Shown here piece by piece: positions 1 to 17,877 of a DNA stretch of 64,000 bases (within the stretch, counting starts at the first letter, position 1; each line of letters opens with the position of its first letter). Source of the stretch: Turnera subulata (taxonomy: Eukaryota; Streptophyta; Magnoliopsida; Malpighiales; Passifloraceae); the NCBI GenBank assembly GCA_028386065.3, contig JAKUCV010001914.1:1-64000 (forward strand), written 5' to 3'. The notes below the pieces were generated by a model. It made no database searches. It was not told where the DNA came from and was given only the letters and a program-made list of their open reading frames with translations. A program made the translations under genes and the position numbers.

Positions 1-251
1 GAAAGTCTTCCGCTGTGCACTATTTTGTTATTATTGGGCCATTGGGCCAGTTATGATATTTTATTGTTGTTTTTATTATGGGCTGTTGAGCCCGGTTATT
101 TGTTGATTACACTGTATGCTGAGTCATGTTGGGCTGGGTTGTCACAGTTCCGGCTCGTGTTTACTGTGTACGGTAAATACGGGTCGGGGCGTTTCAGAAC
201 AGTTCCGGCACGTGTTTACCCTGTACGGTAAATACGGGTCGGGGCGCTTCA
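1..251 (+). mobile_element. 3' end of a Gypsy-type LTR, cut by the window edge
   Basis: The last ~50 bases (199-251) closely match the last ~50 bases of the Gypsy 5' LTR that ends at 42168: both carry a CGGCACG(C/T)GTTTAC core, GGTAAATAC, and end GGTCGGGGCGCTTCA. No primer-binding site follows, so this is a 3' or solo LTR of a related element in the plus orientation whose body lies left of the window. The rest of the block is only loosely similar, so it may be another subfamily. Confidence 0.6.
144..251 (+). repeat. Tandem duplication of a ~54-bp LTR-end unit
   Basis: Two adjacent copies (144-198 and 199-251) begin ACAGTTCCGGC and contain CGTGTTTAC, a short variable stretch, and CGGTAAATACGGGTCGGGGC. 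They differ at only a few bases. The second copy forms the presumed LTR terminus, so the LTR end itself is duplicated. Confidence 0.85.
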
Positions 252-1075
252 CTTAAACACTAAACCATACATCCTAAAATCTTAAACTCTAAAACCTAAA
301 TCTTAAATTCTAATCTCTGAAAATCTTAAACCCTAAAAACCAAAAACCTTAAATTCTAAATCCAAAAATATCAAAACACTAAATTCTAAATTCTAAACCC
401 TAAACCTTAAAATATTAAATCTTATACTCTAAAACCTCAAACTCTAAACCCTAAAACCCTTAACTTCATATCATAAACCTCTAAACTCTAAATCCTAAAA
501 AACTTAAATCCTAAATTCTAAAACTTAAATCCTAATAACCTAAAATCCTAATCTTTAAAGTTTTAGGGTTTAAGGTCTAAAATTTATGATTTAGGGTTTA
601 GGATTTAGGAAATTATAATTTAGGAGCTAGAATTTAGAGTTGGAGTTTTTTTGTATTCAAAATTTAGAGGTCTATGATACAAAGTTAAAGAATCTAGAAT
701 TTAGAATTTAAGATTTTAGAGTTTGAGGTTTAGTATTTTAAGGATTAAGGTTTAAGATTTATGATTTATTGGTTTAATATTTTAGGATTTAGAGTTCAAG
801 GTCTTATAATTTTTTAGGGTTTAGGATATAAGACTAAAAATATAATGTTTCGAGTTTGGAATGTAGGACTTATGATTTAGAGTTTAGGATTTTAGGATTT
901 TCGGTTTAGGGTTTAATGTTTTTAAAATTTAAAATTTAAGGTTTAGGATATAAAATTGATAATTTTAGAATTTAGTATTTTTAATTTTTATATTTAGGGT
1001 TTAGAATTTATGAATTTAATGTTTAGTATTTTCAGCTTACTACTTCACTTTGTATCCTAAATTCTAAACCCTAAA
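252..1075. repeat. Degenerate telomere-like repeat block with an orientation switch
   Basis: From 252 to about 555 the plus strand is dense in variants of CCCTAAA (CTTAAAC, CCTAAAT, AACCCTAAA). From about 556 to 1030 it changes abruptly to the complementary sense (TTTAGGG, TTTAGGA, TTTAGAA). A few C-sense units return at 1046-1075. Units are heavily mutated and no perfect run of more than two exists. The order C-sense then G-sense is opposite to what a head-to-head telomere fusion would leave, so a fold-back satellite or element is more likely. Confidence 0.7.
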
Positions 1076-1229
1076 GGCTAATATACATAGAGATATGCAT
1101 TTAGTGTTTCGAGTCGCTCCTTTCTTATTTTTTTTATTATTTTATAAAGGATTAAAATAAAAATTTTAGAAAAGTATAAAGACTAAAATAATATTATATA
1201 TACTTATAGGGACTAAAAATTCTTAAAGA

Positions 1230-1372
1230 TAACAGAAAATTTAACGAAATCATAAACGAAGACTCAATTGTTGTTCTTTTTAAATGTTATAGGACTTGAA
1301 TGAATCATTTTTCGATTTTAGGACTCAAATGAGATTTCAAGAAAAGATATAGGACTCGCGAGTTGTTATCCC
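1230..1372 (+). mobile_element. Orphan Mutator-like terminal repeat
   Basis: This stretch is a diverged copy of the right-hand terminal inverted repeat of the element at 17878-19223. The shared order is ATAGGACT(C/T)GAATGA, TCGxTTTTAGGACTCAAATGA, TAGGACTCGCG and a final TTATCCC. No matching left-hand end was seen in 1-1230, so it is a solitary or truncated end of the same family. Confidence 0.6.
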
Positions 1373-2974
1373 TAATGTCTTCTAAATTGGGCTAGCTGCA
1401 AAATAGTTGAGCCTTCCACCAACACTTCAAAATTAAGCTTAAGCCTGACTTACTGGAATAACAAGTCGAGCCAAACACGTTTTTCTAATTTGCCAATCAA
1501 CCCATAAAAATGAGAATCTCAGAGTATGATTACTATTATTTTTGGTTCTAGAATGAATAATTCCACAACTAGTAGGAGTAAGTAAAACAAATAGACTCGA
1601 TAGCGAACAGCAAATGCTGATCATAATCCAATCACAATGATATTATTCTCCATGGAAGATCCACTATCTATGACCCACAATGGCCATCTGCTTTGAATTG
1701 GTGGAGGGACCCAAATGTGACAGTGACCAAATCACCTTCATATACATTAAACGATGCTGCTGATAGAGTGGGTCAACATTAGCAAACACACACCAACACC
1801 ATAGAACTTGGCATACAATTCAAGAGTATTTTAGTTCTGTTTTTTTGGTCTGATGTGAGAAAATTTAGTGGAGTAGTGTAATGTGTGCCTGATGGGTCCC
1901 ATCAAACATATGGTTTTTGAATCTTTGTCCATTCTTCGTACCCTTTCTTTATTTTTCCAGATTCCACTCTTACTGGTTGGTTACTTCACTTTGTTTTTCC
2001 TATAATAATAAAGAACAAAAAACTAGAAAAAGGGTAGTAGTAAAAAAGGACAAGGTTTAAGCTTTGACTCTTCCTCAACAAGTGTAAAACAAGGAAGAAA
2101 ACATACAGCTAGCTATCTTCTCATCTGTTTATGGTTTTGTTTCTTCATTTTTTTCCCCTTATAGAACAACTGCCCAAATGTCATCCAGTAAAACCGTCCT
2201 TTTTATCGTAGTGGTTTAGGTTTGCTTCTGTTGTTTTGCTTCGCTTGTCTCTTGTATTCTAGGCTAGATATACACCCTTTTGTGTTTGGTAGGTTGTGCC
2301 GTTTAAGCAAATGGGCCCTGAACTCCACTGAAAATTTAATGGTGTAAAAGAGGGGTCTTTTTCTCACCCTTTCAAACTTGAAGTGCTCCCTTCACTTCCA
2401 TTTCTTTTCATGCTTTCTTGAATTTGGTTTTGCTTTACCTTACTTCTTCAACTGAAGGTGGAAGATCAGATTTTTCGTGTACCGCATATAAATTTATGTT
2501 CTTCGCCTTTTCTTCTTTGTGAAGGTCGTGGAAATTGGTTCTGTGAGGATTTGTTCATGTTTTTTCCTTTCTGATAAGCTGAATATAAGGCTTATTCGTG
2601 TGTGTTCTCGATTATGGAAATGGGTTTTGAAGATAATGTGATAATGGTGTTGGGGTCTTCGAATTCGCATCCCTCTCCAATATATAGAGTTTGTTAGTGA
2701 TAAAGGTGGTTTCTTTGAGTTGACTTTAAGTTAAAGTTGAGCTGGATTTGGCTTCTAGTTTATAGTTGGAAGCTTGAAAGGTCATTCTCTTGAAATTCAT
2801 TAGTGAATTCTGAGTGGAGCCCTGATTCAGGACTGGACGGGTGCTTATGCTCAGGATTCGTGGATTTGGGATATCTGTGTTTGTAATGTAGAGGATGAAG
2901 GGTGAGAGAAGTGTGCACTGATTCTGGAGCTTGGATTTTCCGTTATCTGGTGTTGGTTTATCCTCTAAGGAGCT
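1373..2974. other. Upstream region and 5' leader of the F-box/kelch gene
   Basis: No gene was recognised. The pyrimidine-rich stretch at about 2220-2440 looks like promoter-proximal and leader sequence. Several short ATGs lie between about 2400 and 2970 ahead of the chosen start, so the leader may carry small upstream ORFs. No TATA box was assigned with confidence. Confidence 0.4.
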
Positions 2975-4861
2975 ATGGATAGAATGGTTCAACCTCCTTT
3001 GGTAACTTTCTGTCTACTCTTGCGGTATTTTTCTCTGCTTTGACAAATGACAGTCAAAAGATTGCTACTAATGTAGTGTTCTGCTACTCGGATCTTTCCT
3101 CTCTTCTTTTTTTTGGCTTTTTCATTCCTTATTTGGAACTGCCTCATATGTCTGTGGCTCTTGCTGTTAAATTTGCTTGGTATATGGTTTTGATCTTTTC
3201 AAGACCACAATACTTCTGTTTTTTTGATAAGTCGTCAAAGCTACTTACTTGAGGATCTGTCGATGATTTGAAAATGCTTCCTTTTCTGATGCTGTGTTTC
3301 ATAGTGCTATTATCTCTGTAAATTTCACATTCAAGCTTCTTGCCTGAAACCTCATGGTAGCTGTTCCTCCAACTGATGAACAAGCTGAGGTCTATCGAAT
3401 TGATGACTAGGCTTTTTAGAATGATATGCGCGGATCACGTATTTAGGAGTTAGAACCAAAATTGTATAATTGCTACATCTGCAAATGTTGCTTTTCATCA
3501 TATTTGACTTTGACGATTCAGCATAGAATGCATGAAGCACTCTAGACTTTACATAAACAGAATTAGAAAAGTTGACAGGTAACTTTTATATGTTGCTGCA
3601 GGTTGACACAACAGCTTGCTTATGTAGAGTAGATGCAGGCCTTAAAACTGTTGCTGGTGCGAAACGATATGTCCCAGGGACTAAGCTGTGTCTTCAACCT
3701 GATATTAAACCATCCATTCATCCAACTAGGAACAAGCCATCACGTGGTGACAGGAGCCGAAACCAATCTCCTCTGCTTCCTGGGCTTCCCGACGATCTTG
3801 CTATTGCTTGCCTCATCCGGGTCCCGAGGGTAGAGCACCGAAAGCTCCGGCTAGTCTGCAAAAGATGGTATCGTCTTCTAGCTGGAAACTTCTTTTACTC
3901 CCTAAGGAAAAGCCTTGGAATTGCGGAAGAGTGGATTTATGTCATCAAAAGAGACCGGGATGGGAAAATTTCCTGGCATGCTTTTGACCCCATATACCAG
4001 CTCTGGCAACCCCTCCCCCCAGTCCCCAAGGAATATGCAGAAGCACTTGGGTTTGGATGTGCAGTCCTTAGTGGTTGCCACCTCTACTTGTTTGGTGGTA
4101 AAGACCCACTGAAGGGATCAATGAGAAGAGTCATTTTTTATAGTGCTAGGACCAACAAATGGCATAGAGCCCCGGATATGCTTCGTAGGCGGCATTTCTT
4201 TGGCTCTTGTGTCATAAACAACTGCTTATATGTCGCTGGTGGCGAGAATGAAGGGATGCATCGGTCCTTGAGGTCAGCAGAAGTTTATGATCCCAACAAG
4301 AATAGGTGGTCATTTATTTCAGACATGAGCACAGCGATGGTACCCTTCATTGGAGTTGTTTACGAGGGCAAGTGGTTCTTGAAGGGACTTGGATCTCATC
4401 GTCAGGTTCTGAGTGAGGCCTACCAACCGGAAACTGATAGCTGGTACCCTGTTTATGACGGTATGGTTGCAGGCTGGAGGAACCCGAGTGCTTCCTTAAA
4501 CGGCCACCTCTATGCATTGGACTGCAAGGATGGGTGCAAACTCAGGGTTTATGATGAAGGTACTGATTCTTGGAGCAAACATATCGACAGTAAAATGCAT
4601 CTGGGGAACTCTCGAGCAATGGAAGCTGCTGCACTTGTTCCGCTCAATGGAAAACTGTGCATAATCAGAAACAATATGAGCATATCTGTGGTTGATGTTT
4701 CAAAATCCGAAGATCTGAGGGGAGCTACTGCAGAACATTTGTGGGTAACTATAGCTGGGAAAGGGCAATTTAAGACCATGGTCTCAAATTTCTGGTCAAG
4801 CCTTGCAGGCAGGAGTCGCTTGAAAAGTCACATTGTTCACTGTCAAGTCCTTCAAGCATGA
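2975..4861 (+). CDS. F-box/kelch-repeat protein (At1g55270-like)
   Basis: Likely substrate-recognition subunit of an SCF (SKP1-cullin-F-box) ubiquitin ligase. Two exons: 2975-3001 encodes nine residues (MDRMVQPPL), followed by a 600-bp GT-AG intron, then 3602-4861. The product is 428 aa. An F-box spans about residues 66-110 (LPGLPDDLAIACL, then RLVCKRWYRLL). Kelch-type blade sequences follow, with conserved GG pairs (LYLFGG, LYVAGG) and downstream tyrosine/tryptophan residues, at about 155-350. The small first exon is chosen because the second exon is open upstream only into intron sequence, and joining at phase 0 gives a good donor (GTAACT) and acceptor (CTGCAG). Length and order agree with the Arabidopsis At1g55270 family as I remember it. 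The substrate is unknown. Confidence 0.9.
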
Positions 4862-7151
4862 AGAAACTTATGTGGTTCATTGCTTTTGGTACTCTTCACA
4901 CGTGGCCCTATAGCGTTAGTCAAAGTGCATTTCCATCAGCTCATCAAGCTGGCAAATTCTATAGTAGGGTTCACGTACGTTGAAAGCTTTAGCACATCCT
5001 GTATACCATGAGATGCTACCTCGAGGGGGATGTTTGTTTTCGTAGGAATAGTGTTACAAATATGTTGTAAGATATACGGTTGTTACGTCCTGAAAGTTAA
5101 AGCTCAACTTATCCAACTGACTAATTCTTGTTCTCATCATATGGTGGTGACTGTTAGTCATTCATGTTCAGAATGTACGAGATAGAAACAGGTCAGTTGG
5201 TCGTTGATCTTTCTCTCCATAAATAATAGCATTTTGTGGTTTCCAAAACTCAGTATTAACAAACTCGTTTCACAGGCACATGCTTCCCATGTCTTAATCT
5301 TATATGTTTTGCAAGGAATTCCCCCGGGGTCAGTATAATTTCATAGTAGTAAAAAACAGATTTCCCACAGCAAAAACTTACCAAATTGGAAACCCCTGCG
5401 TGCATATGCAGTCATCGAGTCTAGACCTCTGTTTTACTTTGTATTGGAAATGATGGAAATTGAACATATTTTTTCTCCAAATGTGAGAGATCATGCATGA
5501 CCATATCTAGCAACCAACCGGTCCAAACCCATCTGAGAATCATCAAGGGACAACCTCAGATGGTTGACACCTACCACAATGCAAAAAAGGGCCACTAGGG
5601 ACGGCCAACTTCACAAACATGCAAGATTATTGGTCTATATTCCGTTTTTAGAGCTTGGAAATAGTTAAGGTTGTATCCTGAAAGAAACGCTCCCGTTTGT
5701 TGGCAGCTAAATATAAGTACTACACAAGATCTTGTACTATATATTTGCATAATCCAATTCAACAAGTCATATTATGCTAAAGGAGCTTATCCTCTAAAAA
5801 TTCGATCATTTTGGACATGGGCTTTGGTGTGAGGTATCCGAGTCCTATGTATGCTGAAAATCTTCATTGGGAGACTCACCCATCATAACTTGATGTGCCA
5901 CCCAGGTTTGTCCGGCAAAGTTCCTGGATGAGATCAAAAAAAAGTTCATAATCAAGATTAGTAGTATTTGATGATTGGTGGGTGATTAGATAACGACTGT
6001 TGAGAAAAATATTTCGCGATTTCAAACAATTTAATCATAAGATTAGTAGTTTTTGATGATTGGTGAGTAATGAGAGACTGACCAAATATGGTGATGTTGA
6101 TTGTCCAAGTCAATAACAAGTTATGCCTAAACTACGAGTGTCAACAACTGGTAGTTGCAGTTGCCTATGATTGCAGGCAGACGACATAAAGATGATAGCT
6201 ATTAGCTAGTGACAAATAATTGTTGATGGTAAGCAATCAATCATGTACGGCAATTGGTAACTAGGAATCAGTGACTAGTGATGTTTGTGTCTTTATATCT
6301 TTGTAAAAAGAAACTATGGCTAAAGTTAGCAACATTGTTAAAATCAGATGGGACTGGACTGGCAAGTGCGATCCGATCACATTTTGCACGTGTCAATACG
6401 ATGAGGATTTTTTCAAAAAAACTCGAGTCAAATTGATTTTGAGCATGTTAAGCTATTTTATCATTACGTACAATTTTTTATATTCTAAGATAACTTATAC
6501 TACGCAAAACTTTGACTAATAATTTGTATGTGAGATGTCTGTCATAATACCAAAGTTCTCAATTCTGGTTCGTCGCTGCTTGGTTTCATAGTCAGTTCGG
6601 TTTTTAAAACCTTGAGTTTTAAGGAACACAAAATGTATGATCTATGCAACTCATGAACATTGGCCGCATTGACCTTTCTAGTATTGACCTGAAAACATGC
6701 GACCAAAGGACAATGATGATCTTATGGTATTAGGTGTTACTAAATTTGCTGCGAAAATACAATAGAACTGATATTAGAGCATATATATACCTTGATAAAC
6801 CAATCTTATTCAGCTCACCAGAAAAAATAGAAATCTGACTTCACAACATGTAACAGCTGAATGTTTGTGGTTATGACTTACGAAGTGGCAAATAGACGCA
6901 TGTCCAGCTAATGACTAACTCTAGAACTAAGTATTACAATAAACGGACACAAGGTATACTGGCCTACTCTTCAATTATTGTACATTGTGTTTCCTTTCCA
7001 TCACATGGATCCGAATTTGTTGCACATCAATCAACGGCTACAAAAGGGGATACATTACAACATCTAGCGTGAAGGCTCGAGGAGCTTCCCCACAATAAGG
7101 AAAACTGCTAGCAATGTGTCCAAGAAAGTGCAAATCATACCAAACTCGAAA
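4862..7151. other. Intergenic region between two convergent genes
   Basis: It holds the 3' UTR of the F-box/kelch gene (to roughly 5.2 kb) and the 3' UTR of the minus-strand ethanolamine kinase gene (above about 7.0 kb). A ~35-bp unit (AAGATTAGTAGT, then TTTGATGATTGGTG) occurs at about 5954 and again at about 6039. Nothing else was recognised; a 67-codon ORF at 6316-6519 has no supporting features. Confidence 0.5.
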
Positions 7152-12755
<5,604 letters not shown>

Positions 12756-13527
12756 TGCTTGGCTGTTCTGTTTGTTGTGTGTCTGTTGGGTGAGTGTGTG
12801 TTTTTCTTTTTTTGACTGTTTCTCTCAATACGCGCTGTTTCCGGGCTTTCGGGTAACCGGGAGAGGAAAAACAAAAATCCAGTAGGTGCCTAGGTGGTGG
12901 TGTATTTGTTTTTTTGGACGGGAAGGATTTGCCCGAACTTCGAATATATATTTTTTTGGTATTGAGAAAAGTTAAGAGGAGTGTCTTTCCAGCCTAGGAT
13001 CAGGCCAAATCACCCGGTTCAACAAGCCCGAGGGATGGTCGGCGAGTTCTAACTCTCAACTTATGGGAACGAGCCTGAGGACCTACCATAGTTTTTTTAG
13101 ACCCATATTTTTTAAATTCTTTTTTTTTACCATTGTTTTTTAAATTTTACTTTTTTTACCCATGTTTTTTAAATTCCGCTTTGATGATTGGATGGATGGA
13201 TGCGAATTGTTTCATAGTCATAGAGATTTTGGACGGACGGTTATGAAGATCTTGTTAGGACTTTGGATGGGAAATACTATTTTATTTTTTATTTAAAAGA
13301 CGATAGCGAAAAATGATATGCTTGCGAAAAAAAAGAAAACAGACGATAGCCAAATGGATATCTTAGAGACGCGTGTCATGATGATTGACACTAAGACGTA
13401 GTTGATTATTAATTGTTGATAATTACTTGGTTCGTCCTTCCTAAGATGGCATTAGTTCATTACTTCAAGCAATAAATAAGGCAATTCTAGTGACAGAAGT
13501 TTCAACTTTGCGTGAAGAATTAAAAGT
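12756..13527. other. Intergenic region, includes ethanolamine kinase promoter
   Basis: Contains the upstream region and leader of the minus-strand ethanolamine kinase gene. A GC-richer block at about 12985-13095 looks like an unclassified repeat fragment. T-rich repeats of the form CCATNTTTTTTAAATT follow at 13100-13170. No gene is seen. Confidence 0.4.
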
Positions 13528-13919
13528 TTGGCAATAAGTGGAGTTTTAAACGACCATCTTATTGAGACTAATTGTAACTCCCCGGGCACCCCAGCTCTGG
13601 CGGAACTCTGGGGATCCTGGATGGACTTTCACTGGCATGGTTTTTTTGGGAGTCGAAGATTGTTGCTTGAGTTGGATTCCAAGCTCGTGGTGGATATGGT
13701 GCTAGGCAGAGCTACTGCTAATGCTGGGTGTGATTCTATTCTTTGGTTGGCTCAAGACTGGGAGGTGGTTGTTTCGCACCGATACGGGAAGCTAATCAGA
13801 CAGTTGATTTCTTAACTACGCTTGGTTTTTCATACCCTGCTGGCTTGTATGTTTTAGAAGAGGCCCCTGTTACTTGTTTATATTTGTTAGCCGCTGATCG
13901 TACGCTATGTTTCTCTAGT
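13528..13919 (+). pseudogene. LINE RNase H-domain relic
   Basis: The reading frame contains ELDSKLVVDMVLGRA and WEVVVSHRY, typical of the RNase H domain at the end of plant non-LTR retrotransposons. The frame then breaks near 13785: the expected REANQTVDFL continuation is found in a neighbouring frame and stays open to a stop near 13919. This is a 5'-truncated, frameshifted LINE tail with no upstream reverse transcriptase in the window. Confidence 0.75.
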
Positions 13920-14548
13920 TAATTCTTAATCATTAGCCTTGAGCCACCTTTGCAACTAAAAAATATACTCCATGGTAAAAACTTGTAGACATATGTAGGT
14001 TTTCTGCCTGAGCAATAAAAAATTAAGTTCACACCCGTTTATGAATTTGATCTTATGTCTAAACTAAAATTCAAAAAATTAAAATCTGGATTCCCAGTTA
14101 TTCTTAATTTTTTTATCAAAAACATTATTCTTTATTTTAACATGTCACATACGTCACATTCATTATCCTATTCTCGAAATGGATGAAAGTCAATGGTAAA
14201 TTTTTTATAATGTATAATTGTTGCTGTCTTGACAAAAAATGGAGGGAGAAAGTCAAAATTTTGACATCAATTACTTGTAAAAGTAAACTCTCTTCAGGTT
14301 CTTCTAAAGAGTAGTAATTAATTACGGAAACAAAATTAGATTTGATGATAGTGTGATGAACAATCAGACAAAAGAAAAAAAGTAGTGCTAAAGACACGTC
14401 GTCGATGCTTCGGCCGTTTTTGGCGAGAGAGAAAAAAAACGAACTAGCAGACGACCAGAAACACTTTCCAGTCGTCTCCGCCAGCCAGACTCATCGGTCC
14501 CACCTCCTGCTTCCAAACACAGTCGCTGCTGTTACTCGCCGCCCGAAA
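13920..14548. other. Intergenic region and leader of the Sel1-repeat gene
   Basis: AT-rich, then a short GC-richer leader from about 14395. An ATG at 14405 is in frame with the chosen start at 14549 with no stop between, so the protein could be 48 residues longer at its N-terminus. Confidence 0.4.
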
Positions 14549-17288
14549 ATGCTGAGACAATCGCTGAAGAATCCAGCCCTGAACCGCGCCACTTCTCGCC
14601 TCCTCCAATTCTACAATCCACGCGTAAGCCACCGTTACCTTCTTGTCATTTCTCCTATCTACCCTCCCTACATCCCTTAATTCACAGTATCCCCTCCAAT
14701 CCTCCGCAGCGGGAGATGCACAGCAGGAACAAGAAGGCGATGGAGCTGATAGCGAAAGGCTGGAGCGCGTTGAAGGAAGTGGACCGAGTCATCGACTACA
14801 CCCAACCCAACGATCAACGTCTCATCCCTCTCCTCAGAGTAAACGCTTTAATTTTTAACTTTTTTATTCTTCCCAATCTACCCTCAGCTTCATCGGGCAA
14901 TTTTTTGATCATTCATTTTTGCAAAACAGGGAGCGAAGGAGAATTTCGAGCTGGCTTTGGAGGTCGATAACTCGAATACTCAAGCTAGGTATTGGTTATC
15001 CAGGCTGCATTTTAAGTACCATGTTCCTGGAGCCTGTAAAGCTGTGTAAGATTCCTTACTTATTTTACTTTTCTGGTGCATTTGTTTTGGTTTTTTGACC
15101 GTATTTTGCTTTTGAATAGATTGTTGATGGTGCTATGGTTCTTATGTCTTGTGTTACTAGAGGAGCTGCTTTGTTGGTAGAAGCTGCGGAGATGGGAAAT
15201 CCAGACGCGCAGTACGAATTGGGTTGTCGTTTGAGAGTTGAGGTTAGGCTTTCCGTGCTTGATGCTAGTATATTTGTGTTAAACCATTGGTAAACATATA
15301 TTGGATTTGGTTCTTTGGAAGTATTGAGGAAGAGCTACTAAGGAAGCAAAAATATCTAAACGTTGATGACAACTTCATAGGATAACATTGCACAGTGCGC
15401 GGTTGTATTTGTGCATCATTACCCTCCTGATGCCTGGGATTACCATCACTAACGGAACCAGTGTTGCTCCGGATTTTTTATTGTGAATGAGTGTGCTACC
15501 AACTTAAACATTCTGCACCTGTTACCAGTGAGTTCACCTGTATGATAAACGTCTAGCTGCCTAGGTTTATTCCATTTCTTGTTGGTGATACTTGTCATTG
15601 GAGAGTGTGAAACTTGGGGCCCCTCCGTGTTTGCAAATGCTTTATGCTGATATGAAGTAGAAGACAGCAAGAATTTGACAAGTGACGAGGGCATTTCTGA
15701 ATTCACTTTCAAGCAGGAATGTAGCAGTGAACTGCTCTCTCAACTTTGTTTTGCTCCTAAGTTGATAATCTTTCCTTCTCTCTCTGATGAGTTTCCTGAT
15801 TTTTCATTATGGTCATCTTAATTCATTTGTTATACCTTAAAAATCTTAATTGTGTTGTTTTTTGCCCAGAATGATTATGTTCAATCAGACCAACAAGCTT
15901 TCTATTATTTAGAGAAGGCTGTGGAGCAGGTATATTTATCTAGACCAACTACTGACAGAAGGTGCATCCAGAATATGTGCTAAAGCCTCACTTCAGCTTG
16001 TTATGTTCCAGTTGCATCCAGGTGCCCTTTACCTTTTGGGTACTGTATACTTGACAGGGGATTGTGTGAAGAAAGATCTTGCATCAGCAATGTGGTGCTT
16101 CCATCGAGCATCAGAGAAGGTAACGGAGTATGTTTATTATTCTATATGAATAGTAGTTAGTAGAATGCTGTTAATGTTTTAACCTGGAATTCACTGCTGG
16201 ATTATGTAAATGGTGCCAGATTAAGCAATAGTTTCTTATACTGTTCGAATATCAAAACACATTTGGAATTTTTTTGTACAATTTCCTCATAGACGATATC
16301 GAACTCTGCACTAGCCTTGAACGTGAAAATAGCTTATGGAACCTTTTTAAAACAGCAGGCAGAAGATTTCTTATTAATTGCACTAGAAAAATTGTCTCTG
16401 CTAGTGGTCGTAAGCTGGACATATGTATTCCTCTTTTTGCTCATTAGTGGGTTATGTTGGTCCTTTTCTTCTTCTTCTCTGTCGCTGGAATTAGATTCTC
16501 TGCTTGGACTTATTGATTTTAACTGATGCTTAATATTATTCTTCCCACTGAGATACAACCAGAACAATGTTTGAAGTTTGATTGTTTGGTTCATGCCTGG
16601 GACACAAGCACTGGATTGTAAACTAGCTTTCATGACACTTGCTTAAGTGGATTGTCACATCTACAATGCTGAGACTTGTATATTGGCCAAAAACCCCTGA
16701 AGCATAACATTGTGATCAATAACAGAAGCAAAATGAAAAAAGCAAACATCGTGGCTTGTTCGCGAATCTTGTTCAATTGGTGCTGCTAAGTTCTCTACTG
16801 AGTACAAACATTTTTTTCAGGGACATGCTGGTGCAGCTGTGGCCTATGGATCGCTCCTTCTTAGAGGTTAGCATTTTACAGGTTTCATTTGCTCATCAGG
16901 ATTGAAACTAAAGGTGCTCCTAGGATTTCATTCTTGGGGCAACTGAGATACAGATTACCACTCAACAATCCTATGTAGTTTTCCCGCTTCTGAGAATACA
17001 CATCTTATCTTCATTTTGTTTTCCTGGCTAACGTTTGTCTCAGGTGCTCAAGTCCCAGAATCAATAATAAAATTTAATTTGAAGAGAGGTAGGGCCGGCA
17101 GAAAGGTGAACAATGCCGAAAGCACTACAACGAATCCAGTAGAGATGGCCAAAGAACAATTTCAGGTTGCTGCAAAAGCAGGGTGCAATCTTGGTTTAAT
17201 ATGGTTGCAAAGAATAGAGGAGGCAGAGAAACGTTTAGTTGCTGAAAATAGCTCGTCGGATGCTATCCCAGAATTTAAATTGGCATGA
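14549..17288 (+). CDS. Sel1-like repeat (HCP-like) protein
   Basis: Predicted helical-repeat scaffold protein; no specific function recognised. Eight exons: 14549-14623, 14710-14838, 14930-15045, 15161-15242, 15870-15929, 16012-16119, 16821-16866, 17044-17288. All junctions are GT-AG and in phase, giving 286 aa (334 if the in-frame ATG at 14405 is used). Sel1-type units are visible as alternating alanine/glycine helices: [40 protein letters not shown] and [21 protein letters not shown], spanning about residues 105-210. Two such helical units lie upstream around [14 protein letters not shown] and [12 protein letters not shown]. The C-terminal exon is basic and then repeat-like again ([20 protein letters not shown]). 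The arginine-rich N-terminus could be a targeting sequence, but this is inference. Confidence 0.87.
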
Positions 17289-17867
17289 GCATGACTATCA
17301 AATAGCATATCTGTGATCCACTTCAACTCAGATAGCGAGCAAGAATTCCACATGTTCTTTAGAAGTTTAGACTGGCTGTGGCAGTAAAAGTTTTACTATC
17401 ATAATTTAACCAGTGGTAGTAATTGTCGTAGCTGTAATTCTGTCATGTAATAGGTAGTGACCGTAGGAATATCCAACTTGTCAGGGTAATGTTTTGGGAA
17501 TATGGTGTATATATCAATTAAATGATCGAAGAAAAAATGTTATTTTTTTCAATGTCTTTAACTAATCAAGCAGCAGCGCTCAAAACAATTCATAAAACTT
17601 TCGTCTTGGCCTGTTGAGTCATGCAATTAACATTAATCTCCGAATGATTTGTTCTTTGGCTAGTTTAGGCATGCAAACAACATCGATCTCCGAAAGTAAA
17701 GATCACACCCAGAGTACGAGTGCAATTTTTGTGTGAAATGTTTGGGCTAAATATTGTTGTGATACTGTTGGAAGCGACTGCTAGTGTGGTCCTTCATCTC
17801 TAGGGGTCACTTGGTCGTCGTCTACCATAAACTAGCAAGGTACAGTGTCGGACTTTAATTATTGTTC
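17289..17867. other. 3' UTR and intergenic spacer
   Basis: Holds the 3' UTR of the Sel1-repeat gene to roughly 17.5 kb. Nothing else was recognised up to the Mutator-like element. Confidence 0.4.
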
Positions 17868-17877
17868 CTCCAAAAGT

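Noticed and set aside
252..1075. Ancient telomere-telomere fusion point
   Set aside because: The order is CCCTAAA then TTTAGGG; a fusion of chromosome ends would leave TTTAGGG then CCCTAAA.
6316..6519. 67-codon ORF as a small protein gene
   Set aside because: AT-rich, no leader or conserved motif seen; expected by chance in this length of DNA.
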